A DNA stretch of 64,000 nucleotides from Erythrobacter litoralis (lineage in GTDB: Bacteria > Pseudomonadota > Alphaproteobacteria > Sphingomonadales > Sphingomonadaceae): positions 682,001-746,000 of the forward strand of contig NZ_CP017057.1 of NCBI RefSeq assembly GCF_001719165.1, given 5' to 3'. Positions 1-7,397 of this stretch are shown here, in pieces. The position numbers were made by a program, and so were the translations under genes. Position 1 is the stretch's first letter; every line of letters begins with the position of its first letter. The notes under the pieces were generated by a model. The model had not been told where the DNA came from, searched no databases, and worked only from the letters and a program-made list of their open reading frames with translations.

Positions 1-281
1 ACGTGCCCCTGCGCCTTGCCCTTGAGGCTCTGGATCTGCGCTTCTGCATTGCGGAACTGGACCTCGATCGACTTGGCATGCCGGGCGAGGGCGTTGCCGA
101 ACACGGTCGGAACCACGCCCATCGGGGTGCGGTCGAACAGGCGCACGCCCAGTTCGTCCTCGAGCTGGCGGATGCTCTTGGAAAGGGCGGGCTGGGTCAG
201 CAGCAATTTCTCGCAGGCGCGACCGATCGAGCCGAGTTCGTAGACCGCCAGGAAGTGACGCAATCGGCGGGATTCCAGCAT
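1..281 (-). CDS. LysR-family transcriptional regulator, N-terminal part
   Basis: The first 93 codons are visible and the rest runs off the left edge. The product begins MLESRRLRHFLAVYELGS and continues with a classic LysR winged-helix: the recognition-helix region reads LTQPALSKSIRQLEDELG, followed by LFDRTPMGV. After the HTH a linker helix (residues about 63-93) starts, as expected before the effector domain. It is transcribed divergently from the fumarylacetoacetase-family gene that begins 47 bases away, with a LysR-box-like inverted repeat between them, so control of that neighbour is likely. The effector cannot be guessed without the C-terminal domain. Confidence 0.93.
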   Translation of the reverse strand, partial: MLESRRLRHFLAVYELGSIGRACEKLLLTQPALSKSIRQLEDELGVRLFDRTPMGVVPTVFGNALARHAKSIEVQFRNAEAQIQSLKGKAQGH

Positions 282-291
282 CAGCGGTTCC

Positions 292-312
292 TTTCGCGGT
301 GGCAGGGCGAAA
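292..312. promoter_or_regulatory. candidate LysR box (T-N11-A type inverted repeat)
   Basis: TTTCGC at 292-297 and GCGAAA at 307-312 form a perfect 6-bp inverted repeat with a 9-base spacer. It lies in the 47-base gap between the divergent LysR gene and the FAH-family gene. The geometry fits the T-N11-A motif of LysR-type regulators. Binding is inferred, not shown. Confidence 0.5.
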
Positions 313-328
313 AGCGTAGGGGCGCCCC

Positions 329-1165
329 ATGCGCGTAGCAAGAGTGGCAAGAGCGGGCGGCTGCGAACTCGCTTTGGTCGATCCCGAGGCGGGGACGTGG
401 CGCCGCACCGGGATTCCGGGCGGCGGCGACTGGCCTTTCGCCAGTCTCGCCGACCGTCCCGGCGAAAGCTTCGGCGCCGCGGAGGAAATCGAGTGGGAGC
501 GCCTGCTGCCTCCCGTCAGTGCGCGCACGATCGTCGGCGTCGGGCTCAACTACCGCGCCCACGCCGCCGAACAGGGCCGCGCGCTGCCGCCCGAACCCCG
601 CCTGTTCCTCAAGAATGTGCGCAGCATCGCTGCGCCTTTCAGTGACCTGCCGGTACATCCCGCATCGGTCCGTCTCGACTATGAAGCCGAACTCGGCATC
701 GTCATCGGACAAGAGGTGTTCGATCCATCGCGAGCCGAGGCTGAAGCCGCCATCGCGGGATGGGTTATCGTGCAGGACTACACGCTGCGCGACCTCGTCC
801 GGCCGGAGACGCTGCCGCTTGCCAAGGGCGGGCCGGGCATGGCTCCGCTCGGGCCGTGGTTCACCTCGATCGAGGCGATCTCGGTCAGCCAGGCGCGCGA
901 TCTCGCGGTGCGCTGCCGGGTCAATGGCGAACTGCGACAGGATGCGAGCACTGCCGACATGCATTTCTCCCCGGTCGAACTCGTCCATCATGCCGCCCGT
1001 TTCATGCCGCTGGGGCCGGGCGACGTAATCGCGACCGGTTCGCCCGGCGGATCGGGGGTGGGCATGACGCCTCCGCGCTGGCTCACCCGCGGAGACGTGG
1101 TCGAGACCGAAATCACCGGGCTGGGTCGCCTGCGCCAGCAGGTGACCGGACCGGTGAGGGGATAG
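329..1165 (+). CDS. fumarylacetoacetate hydrolase (FAH) family protein
   Basis: A 278-residue member of the FAH superfamily, enzymes that hydrolyse, decarboxylate or isomerise 2-oxo/diketo acids at the end of aromatic ring-cleavage pathways. The C-terminal catalytic domain (about 65-275) contains GVGLNYRAHAAE, FLKN and DYEAELGIVIG. The likely metal ligands are E119, E121 and D150 (VIVQDYTLRD). The family signature IATGSPGG..G follows near the C-terminus. The ATG at 329 is preceded by GTAGGGG. It is divergent from the LysR gene and its end faces a minus-strand catabolic operon, so all may serve one pathway. The substrate is unknown; HpcE-type isomerase/decarboxylase activity is an alternative to hydrolase. 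Confidence 0.88.
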   Translation: MRVARVARAGGCELALVDPEAGTWRRTGIPGGGDWPFASLADRPGESFGAAEEIEWERLLPPVSARTIVGVGLNYRAHAAEQGRALPPEPRLFLKNVRSIAAPFSDLPVHPASVRLDYEAELGIVIGQEVFDPSRAEAEAAIAGWVIVQDYTLRDLVRPETLPLAKGGPGMAPLGPWFTSIEAISVSQARDLAVRCRVNGELRQDASTADMHFSPVELVHHAARFMPLGPGDVIATGSPGGSGVGMTPPRWLTRGDVVETEITGLGRLRQQVTGPVRG

Positions 1166-1192
1166 CCGGGCGCCCAACCTCATCCGGTGGCC

Positions 1193-2200
1193 TCATCCGG
1201 CTCCCTCGATGTCCAGCACCAGCTTGCCGCGCCGTCCGCCCTCGTCGAGCAGGCGGTGCGCTTCGGCGACCTCGGTGAGCGGCAGGCGCTTCTCGAGGTT
1301 GACCTTGATCTTGCCCTGCTCGATCAGGGGACGCAGTTCGTCGAGGATCTGCGGCTGGGCGGAGAATGCGACCTCGCGCGTGACGACGCCATATTCCTCC
1401 ATCATCCGCTGGCGAGCCTCCAGTTCGACCTGGTCGCCGCGCAGGACGATCAGCAATTGCCCGCCGCGCCTGATCACCTTGTAGCTTTCGAGCGCGGTCT
1501 CCCCGCCGATGCAGTTGAGCACGACGTCGAGATCCGAGACCGCCTCGGACATGGCCTGCGTGGCGTAGTCGATGACAAGGTCCGCCCCGAGGCTCTCGAC
1601 GAAGGCGCGATTGGCAGCCGAGCACGTCGCTGCGACCCACGCGCCGCGCGCCTTGGCGATCTGCACTGCGAAGGCCCCGACCCCGCCCGACGCGGCCTGG
1701 ATGAGCACCCGGCTGCCCGGACCTATCCCGGCCATGTCGACAAGCCCGTACCAGGCGGTACAGGCAGCCATCGGCACTGCCGCTGCTTCCGCGAAATCGA
1801 GATTCGCAGGCATCCGCCGCACGAGATAGCTGGGCGCTGCGACATAGCCCGCATAGCTGCCCTGGCGCATCGGATCGACGAGGCCGTAGACCCGGTCGCC
1901 GACTTCCAGTTCGGACACGTCGAAGCCCTTGCGCACGACCACGCCCGCAAGGTCTGTCCCGAGGACATGGGGCAGGGGCAGCGGGAACAGGCCCGCCAGC
2001 CAGCCGCGCCGCATCTTGGCTTCGAACGGATTGACGCCCGCCGCCTTCACCTCGATCAGTACTTCGTTGTGAGGAGCGGGCGAGGGCAGGGGAACGTGCT
2101 CGATCCTGAACATGTCGGGATCGCCATATCCGGTCAGAACTGCGGCCGGCATGGTCTGCGGCAATTCGGGGGCTTGCTTGATCCAGTTTTCTTCGCTCAT
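1193..2200 (-). CDS. zinc-independent quinone oxidoreductase-like MDR protein
   Basis: A 335-residue medium-chain dehydrogenase/reductase of the NADPH:quinone oxidoreductase type. It has a GroES-like N-terminal fold (about 18-135, with VKAAGVNPFEAKMRRG and HVLGTDLAGVV) and a Rossmann domain with the nucleotide motif AASGGVG at residues 169-175. The cysteine/histidine zinc ligands of alcohol dehydrogenases are not apparent. The start ATG overlaps the stop of the upstream CurA-like gene by four bases (ATGA), so the two are translationally coupled. It is the last gene of the minus-strand catabolic operon. It probably reduces an enone or quinone intermediate with NADPH; the specific substrate is not evident. 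Confidence 0.88.
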   Translation of the reverse strand: MSEENWIKQAPELPQTMPAAVLTGYGDPDMFRIEHVPLPSPAPHNEVLIEVKAAGVNPFEAKMRRGWLAGLFPLPLPHVLGTDLAGVVVRKGFDVSELEVGDRVYGLVDPMRQGSYAGYVAAPSYLVRRMPANLDFAEAAAVPMAACTAWYGLVDMAGIGPGSRVLIQAASGGVGAFAVQIAKARGAWVAATCSAANRAFVESLGADLVIDYATQAMSEAVSDLDVVLNCIGGETALESYKVIRRGGQLLIVLRGDQVELEARQRMMEEYGVVTREVAFSAQPQILDELRPLIEQGKIKVNLEKRLPLTEVAEAHRLLDEGGRRGKLVLDIEGAG

Positions 2201-3174
2201 GCCTTGTCCTCCAGTTCAACGATCTGCTTGCCCGGCGGGCTGTGGGTGAACAGGCCCGAAAATGCTGCGGCCGCGCTCGCGAGCCCGTGGTGCAATCGCT
2301 CGGCGGGGCGCACCGTGCCGTCCTCGAGCCAGGCCGCAAGCTGCTTTCGCGCAGCCTCGACGGCGGGGGTGTCGGTCATGTGGTCGGCGAGCAGGAAGCC
2401 CTCCATCCGCGCCCGTTTCAGCAGCACGGCCCCGGCATTGCCGTAGCGCGGCGGGCCCTCTTCGCCATAGGCGGAGACGAATCCGAGAAGCAGCACACGC
2501 GCGCGCGGATTGAGCGCGGCGAGCATCCGGTCGTGGAACGCCCCGCCGACGCCATCGACGAAGAGGTCGATTCCGCCCGGGCCGGGCCAGTCCGCGTCCG
2601 CTGCCATCGGCGTCACCCCGATCCCGTCGAGATAGTCCGCCTGCTCCGCCCCGATCGCGGTGCCCACCAGCTGCAGGTCCGCCGTGCGGGCGGCGGCGAT
2701 CTGGCAGACCAGGCTGCCCACGGCGCCTGCCGCGGGGGCGACGAGCAGGGTCTCGCCCCCGCGCGGAGCGAGGCTCTCGACCACGAACCAGGCGGCAAAC
2801 CCGGTCGGCCCGAGTGCACCCAGGTGCTGGTGCGGCTGGCCGCCCCTGACCTTGGTGAGCTTGGCGCCGGGCAGCACGGCGAGGCCCTGCCAGCCCAGTT
2901 CGCCGAGCACCATGTCGCCCTCGGCAAAGGTGGGATCGTTCGAATCAATCACCCGCCCCACCCCGCGTCCCTCGACCGGGGCGCCGATCCGCATCGGCGG
3001 ACCCATCACCGGCTTCGCCTGCATCCGCACGCGCGGCAGCGGGTCCATCGAAAGATGCGTGACCTTGACCAGCACTTCGCCGGGCCCGGGCACCGGGTCG
3101 GCCAGCTCGACAAGCTCGAAATCCTCCGGCCGGGGCGCGCCCTCGGGATAGCGAAGGAGAGTGAGCGCCTTCAT
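2197..3174 (-). CDS. CurA/PTGR-like NADPH-dependent enone reductase
   Basis: A 325-residue MDR-family protein resembling curcumin reductase CurA and leukotriene B4 12-hydroxydehydrogenase (prostaglandin reductase). These enzymes reduce the C=C bond of alpha,beta-unsaturated ketones. Visible family marks are THLSMDPLPRVRM near residue 55, the LGALGPTGFAAW segment and the Rossmann motif APAAGAVGS. The ATG at 3174 overlaps the stop of the preceding alpha/beta hydrolase by four bases. The open frame extends further upstream but would run through the hydrolase gene, so this start is preferred. Within the operon it may saturate a ring-cleavage product; that role is inferred. Confidence 0.85.
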   Translation of the reverse strand: MKALTLLRYPEGAPRPEDFELVELADPVPGPGEVLVKVTHLSMDPLPRVRMQAKPVMGPPMRIGAPVEGRGVGRVIDSNDPTFAEGDMVLGELGWQGLAVLPGAKLTKVRGGQPHQHLGALGPTGFAAWFVVESLAPRGGETLLVAPAAGAVGSLVCQIAAARTADLQLVGTAIGAEQADYLDGIGVTPMAADADWPGPGGIDLFVDGVGGAFHDRMLAALNPRARVLLLGFVSAYGEEGPPRYGNAGAVLLKRARMEGFLLADHMTDTPAVEAARKQLAAWLEDGTVRPAERLHHGLASAAAAFSGLFTHSPPGKQIVELEDKA

Positions 3175-3950
3175 CCGTGCGCCTCGAGAAAATCGCGCAG
3201 CGCGGCGTTGAAGGCTTCGGGCGCTTCGATATTGGAGATGTGGCCCGAACCCTCGATCTCGGCGAAACGCGCGCCGGGAATTCGGCCCGCCATCAGTCTG
3301 GCGTGCGCGGGCGGGGCGACGCGGTCCTCGCTTGCGGTGAGGACCAGAGTCGGAACGTCGATGGCGGCGAAATCGGGAAAGGCGGTGAAGCCGGTGACCG
3401 CGCGCATCGCCGCGATATAGCCGTCCTTGTGGAGGCGGCGGTGGCTGTCGATCAGCGCCTCGCGCGCCGCGGGGGAAATGTTCGGCCCCTCGACCCCTTC
3501 GACGATCCGTTCGGCGATGTCGGCGGGGGTGAGGCCGTCCTCGACCAGCGGTTTCAGGCGCAGCGCAAGGAACGCCTCGACCTTTTCGGGAGAGGCCGTC
3601 TCGCTCGATCCTGCGCTGGTGTTGGCGAGCGTCAGGCTGCGAACGAGGGAACGGTGTCGCCTGACCAGGTCGAGCGCAATCCGTCCGCCCATCGACAGGC
3701 CCACGACATGGGCCGGGGATCCCAGCGCCGCGATCACGGCAGCGGCATCGTCGGCGAATTGCTCGAAGCATCGGACCGCGCCGCCGCTTTCGCCATAGCC
3801 GCGCGCGTCCCATGCCGCGGCCTTGAAATCACGCCCGAATTCGTCGATCTGCGCGCGCCAGTTCAGCGAATTGCCCCCGATCCCGTGCAGGAACAGGACC
3901 GTCGGGCCTTCGCCCGTCACCCTTACCGCGATGTCGCCGATCCGCTCCAT
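3171..3950 (-). CDS. alpha/beta hydrolase
   Basis: A 259-residue single-domain alpha/beta hydrolase. The oxyanion region is FLHGIGGNS (residues 20-28) and the nucleophile elbow is GLSMGG with S86. The likely acid is D209 (ASEDRVAP) and the catalytic base is H237 (GSGHISN), so the triad is complete. The start MERIGDIAVRV lies 10 bases after the stop of the NicX-like dioxygenase gene. In nicotinate pathways, NicX is followed by NicD, an alpha/beta hydrolase that removes formate from N-formylmaleamate. A NicD-like or meta-cleavage-product hydrolase role is therefore attractive but unproven. 3-Oxoadipate enol-lactonase is another possibility by overall look. Confidence 0.88.
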   Translation of the reverse strand: MERIGDIAVRVTGEGPTVLFLHGIGGNSLNWRAQIDEFGRDFKAAAWDARGYGESGGAVRCFEQFADDAAAVIAALGSPAHVVGLSMGGRIALDLVRRHRSLVRSLTLANTSAGSSETASPEKVEAFLALRLKPLVEDGLTPADIAERIVEGVEGPNISPAAREALIDSHRRLHKDGYIAAMRAVTGFTAFPDFAAIDVPTLVLTASEDRVAPPAHARLMAGRIPGARFAEIEGSGHISNIEAPEAFNAALRDFLEAHG

Positions 3951-3960
3951 CCCGGGCCGG

Positions 3961-5022
3961 TCAGGCCAGTTCGGGCACGAGCTTGCCCTCGACCACGACC
4001 GGCGTATCATCGAGCGTGATCGTGCAGCCGCGCACGGGCAGGTCGAAATGGCCGAGCGTGTGGCGATTGGCGAATGGATTGGCCCCGGTGGAGAAAAGGA
4101 AATTGCCCGCAAAGGCGCGCGATTCGATCCCGTTCACGTCGCCCTTGTCATAGAGCAGCAGCGATTCCCAGCGCGCGCCGGGGTTCATGCCCCAGCCGAC
4201 ATGGCTCGTGCCGTAGGCCTCCGGATCGTCCCAGGCTTCGAAATAGGCGCGCATCAGGTCGGCATCGGCGCCGGTGCCTTCGACCGCGGTGACATAGTCC
4301 TTCTCGATCACCAGCCGGATCGGCTTTTCCAGATAGCGCTTGAAGGTGATATTGATGTCGCCTTCGTCGAGGACGAGCACGCCCGTCACGGTGCTGCGCG
4401 CGGGGAAGCACGAACAGATGCCGCCCGGCCAGGTCGCGAGCGTTCCGGGCTGGGTTACTGCGCCGAGATTGCCCCCGATCCGCGCGCCTTCGAGCCCGAT
4501 GGAAAGCTCCGTTCCCGCGGCGCTGGTGACATGCATCGTCCTGGCCGCCTGCATCATTTCGCGGCCCTTGAGCACGCGCGGGATGAGGCTGGCATCGGGC
4601 GCCATGCGTTCGAGCGCCTCGGGGTGTTCGTTCGAGATGTAGAGGATGCGGCTGCCCCCACCGAGGATTTCCGGCGTCTCGTCGGCATGCATCAGTCCCT
4701 CGACCGTCAGGTCGACCACCAGTTTCGAGGCCTTCAGCGCCTCGAGGACGGGACGCACGTTCTGCAGTGCCACGGATGAACCGGTCGAGCGCACCGGGAC
4801 CGGGGCGGACTGGGCGGGCGTCGGCATCACGATGTGGAACGGTTTCGCCCCGAGCCGGAGCAGCGCGAGTTCGGCAAGATGCGTGTTGATTGCCCGGCTC
4901 TGCGTTTCGGAAAGGATCGTGACCTCATCGCCCGGCGCGACTTCGCACAGCCTGAAGGCGGCTTCGAAAGTGTCGATCCACTTGGCCTCGATCCGGTCCA
5001 CCAGCATCTCTCGGGTCCCCAT
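3961..5022 (-). CDS. NicX-like (M29-related) ring-cleavage dioxygenase
   Basis: A 353-residue protein of the 2,5-dihydroxypyridine 5,6-dioxygenase family, which is related in fold to M29 aminopeptidases. Features seen are SAAGTELSIGLEG (E172), TSHVGWG (H274) and GHFDLP (H325, D327). The H-x-D pair preceded about 51 residues earlier by another His matches the mononuclear Fe(II) site described for NicX. NicX opens 2,5-dihydroxypyridine to N-formylmaleamate in nicotinate breakdown. Here the neighbours are an alpha/beta hydrolase, a 2-keto-4-pentenoate hydratase-like protein and two MDR reductases. No NicE or NicF homologue is present in the window, so the true substrate may be another ring compound. 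A leucyl aminopeptidase function is less likely in this context. Confidence 0.8.
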   Translation of the reverse strand: MGTREMLVDRIEAKWIDTFEAAFRLCEVAPGDEVTILSETQSRAINTHLAELALLRLGAKPFHIVMPTPAQSAPVPVRSTGSSVALQNVRPVLEALKASKLVVDLTVEGLMHADETPEILGGGSRILYISNEHPEALERMAPDASLIPRVLKGREMMQAARTMHVTSAAGTELSIGLEGARIGGNLGAVTQPGTLATWPGGICSCFPARSTVTGVLVLDEGDINITFKRYLEKPIRLVIEKDYVTAVEGTGADADLMRAYFEAWDDPEAYGTSHVGWGMNPGARWESLLLYDKGDVNGIESRAFAGNFLFSTGANPFANRHTLGHFDLPVRGCTITLDDTPVVVEGKLVPELA

Positions 5023-5146
5023 GTAAGTCGCGCTCTGTCAGCGGCTGCCTGTTTCCACCGGGCAGACTAGGCAGAAGTGCAGGGCGGCGACCATTCAAAA
5101 GCCGGGCCGGACCCATAAGAAAAATTCGTGGTCGGCGGGGGGCGGG

Positions 5147-5893
5147 TCAATAGGCGAGGCGCGCCTTGCCGAACTCGCCCGCATCGAGGGTAAGCTCGCC
5201 CTCGCCCGCAGGGCTGTCGAGCGGGATCGCGCGGGCCATCGCCCCGCTCAAGACCCATGAACCGGCGGGTATCCGCCCGAGCCGCGCGGCGAGCCAGCGA
5301 AGCGCCTCCAGCGGGTTGCCCAGGACCGCATCCGCGCTTCCCGTGCAGCGTCCGCCGCCCCTCACTTCGATGGTCACCGCGATCGTTTCGGGCTCGGACA
5401 GCCGCCCGAGCGGGATCGGCGGTCCGATGAGCGCGCCGAGCCCGGCGGCGTTGTCCGCGACGATGAAACCTGCGCCGAGGCGGAAGGGTTCGTCATGCGA
5501 GGGGCGCACGATTTCGGCTGCCGCGCGCGCCTCGCCGATAGCGGCAAGCGGGTCGTCTCCCGCCTCCAGCGGGTGCGCAAGGAGAAAGGCGATCTCCGGC
5601 TCGGCTTCGGCCGGGCGGTCGCCAGAAAGGTCGGCCCTTTCGCCGTCGTGCCAAATGCGCTGCGAAAAGAGCCTGCCCATGATCGGCTCGCTTACCTTCA
5701 GGAATTCCATCGCCCCCGCGCTCGTCGCGCCGATCTTCCAGCCTGCCGGGCTGCCGAGCGTGTCCGCCCCTTTCGCGGCCAGCAGGTATCCCGCCTCGAG
5801 CGAAATCGGACCGGGCGGGTCGGGCACCGTTCCGCCGATCAGCCGCTGCGGGGCGAGCGCCTCGCTCCATCGTTCGATATCCGCCGGTTTCAT
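5147..5893 (-). CDS. 2-keto-4-pentenoate hydratase-like protein
   Basis: A 248-residue protein of the MhpD/XylJ-like hydratase-decarboxylase family, which shares the FAH fold. The diagnostic stretch GWKIGATSAGAMEFLKVSEP is seen at about residues 51-70. AEAEPEIAFLLAHPL (metal-binding acidic residues) follows, then GSADAVLGNPLEALRWLA and a C-terminal SGAMARAIPL block. These enzymes add water to 2-hydroxypenta-2,4-dienoates formed by meta-cleavage. It is the first gene of the minus-strand operon and is separated from the NicX-like gene by a 124-base gap in which nothing obvious was seen. The pairing with a ring-cleavage dioxygenase and a hydrolase supports an aromatic or heterocycle lower pathway. 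Confidence 0.85.
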   Translation of the reverse strand: MKPADIERWSEALAPQRLIGGTVPDPPGPISLEAGYLLAAKGADTLGSPAGWKIGATSAGAMEFLKVSEPIMGRLFSQRIWHDGERADLSGDRPAEAEPEIAFLLAHPLEAGDDPLAAIGEARAAAEIVRPSHDEPFRLGAGFIVADNAAGLGALIGPPIPLGRLSEPETIAVTIEVRGGGRCTGSADAVLGNPLEALRWLAARLGRIPAGSWVLSGAMARAIPLDSPAGEGELTLDAGEFGKARLAY

Positions 5894-6020
5894 GGCTTAA
5901 GCCTACTCGCCTGCGATGGGGTGGAGGTCATGCAAAAAAGGGATGACCGCTGGCGAGGGCCGAATGTGCGCGAGCGCGATGATGGTGGTAGTCTCCGCAC
6001 CCAGCACGAGGAGATTGATC

Positions 6021-7397
6021 ATGGGCATCAACAGCCACCTTGCCTATCGCGACCGCGAATGGATGCCGCAGCCCGATGCCGAGGCGGCCCTGCGCGAATG
6101 GCTCACCGCGAACCTTGCGGCGAACGGTGCGGCGCAGGCGCTCGAGACGGCGCTGATGGAGGGGGCGGCGATCAGGCTGCGCGATCTCGTCGATCATGTC
6201 GTCTTCACCGATGCCGCAACGCGCGAGGCGATGGAGGCGGCCGGCTGGGCCGAGGCGGAGGCCGGTGTATGGCGCAATCCCGCCGGGCTCTTCCCGCCCT
6301 TTCTCGAAGGAGAGGCGCAGACCGTGTGGCTCAGGGTCGAATCGGTCGACCAGTTCGTGAAGGCGCACGCCCTCGATGCCGTAATCGAGGGCGAACCGCT
6401 CGCCCCGCTGCGCCGGGTGATGGCCTTCCCGTCCGAGGGGACCAGCCTCGGCGTGCTCGAGCGCAATGGCTCGCCTGCCTTCGTTCCGGTCGAGGACGAT
6501 GCCGACGAACGCCGCGCCGCGCGCGTGACGCTGCAGCGGTTCCGCGCCCGGCGCCGACAGTTCGACACGGTCGAGGAAGGCCTTGCCCATACCGAGGCGC
6601 TGGTCGATTCGGCGATTGCCGAACTCGGCAGCCAGCACCGGGCCTGTGCGCTGTGGCTGCTGTCGGAACGCGAATACTGGCAGGCGCGCTGCAACGCCGC
6701 ACAGATCCAGAAGGCGCGGCAGGACGCGGTCGGCGTGGGCTGGGCCAATATCGACCACCACACCTATGACAGCAGCCGGACCCACTACAGGCACACCATC
6801 GCGATCCTCGAAAAGCTCGGCTACGAACTGCGCGAAATGCTCTATGCCGGCGACATGGCCGGGTGGGGCAGCCAGGTGCTCGAACAGCCGGTGATCGGAT
6901 CGACCATCTTCGCCGACGTCGATCTCGCCCCGCACGAAGTCGCGCTCGATTTCGCGCATGAGGACCTGCCCCCGCTCGACAAGCACCGGCGCGCGGGCAT
7001 TCTCTGCGCCCTGCATGGCGAGAGCATCCTCGAACAGGGATTGAACCACGTCGCCTGTTTCTACGACCAGCAGGCCATGCGCGACCAGATGGCGGCACTC
7101 GGCATCCGCATGATGCCGCCGTTCTCGGACATGCCGCATCTCTACCAGGAACTGACCCATGGCGACTGGGCGCCGGTTGATCCGGCGCGGGTCGATGCGC
7201 TGGAGGCCGAGGGGCACCTGCCCGCCGACGAGGCCGAGCGCATCCGCACCGAGGGGGCGATCATCACGCATCTTGAAAACATCGAGCGCAATGACGGCTA
7301 CAAGGGCTTCAACAAGCCCGGCATCGACGGCGTCCTGCAAAAGCTCGATCCGCGGCGCTACAGCCAGCTCAAGGCCGAACAGGCGGAAACCGCGTAA
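6021..7397 (+). CDS. conserved protein of unknown function, VOC-like C-terminal half
   Basis: A 458-residue soluble protein with no signal peptide. I do not recognise it. The C-terminal half looks like paired vicinal-oxygen-chelate modules. The first is WANIDHHTYDSSRTHY with EKLGYELREMLYAG, leading to a strand ending TIFADVDL. The second starts GLNHVACFYDQQAMRDQMAALGIRMMPPF. His and Glu residues in these stretches could bind a metal. The start is chosen at MGINSHLAYRD because AGGAG lies eight bases upstream; longer starts have no such site. Its stop TAA overlaps the ATG of the downstream flavoprotein by one base, so the two are translationally coupled. An oxygenase, lyase or isomerase that makes the flavoprotein's substrate is conceivable but is inference. 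Confidence 0.75.
   Translation: MGINSHLAYRDREWMPQPDAEAALREWLTANLAANGAAQALETALMEGAAIRLRDLVDHVVFTDAATREAMEAAGWAEAEAGVWRNPAGLFPPFLEGEAQTVWLRVESVDQFVKAHALDAVIEGEPLAPLRRVMAFPSEGTSLGVLERNGSPAFVPVEDDADERRAARVTLQRFRARRRQFDTVEEGLAHTEALVDSAIAELGSQHRACALWLLSEREYWQARCNAAQIQKARQDAVGVGWANIDHHTYDSSRTHYRHTIAILEKLGYELREMLYAGDMAGWGSQVLEQPVIGSTIFADVDLAPHEVALDFAHEDLPPLDKHRRAGILCALHGESILEQGLNHVACFYDQQAMRDQMAALGIRMMPPFSDMPHLYQELTHGDWAPVDPARVDALEAEGHLPADEAERIRTEGAIITHLENIERNDGYKGFNKPGIDGVLQKLDPRRYSQLKAEQAETA

Noticed and set aside
3951..4112. A longer N-terminus for the alpha/beta hydrolase
   Set aside because: The extra 54 residues would overlap the dioxygenase gene in another frame and look like shadow sequence.
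6021..7397. Assignment as DUF1338/HglS hydroxyglutarate synthase because a D-hydroxyacid dehydrogenase follows
   Set aside because: The sequence blocks I recall for HglS are not found here, so only a VOC-like resemblance is claimed.
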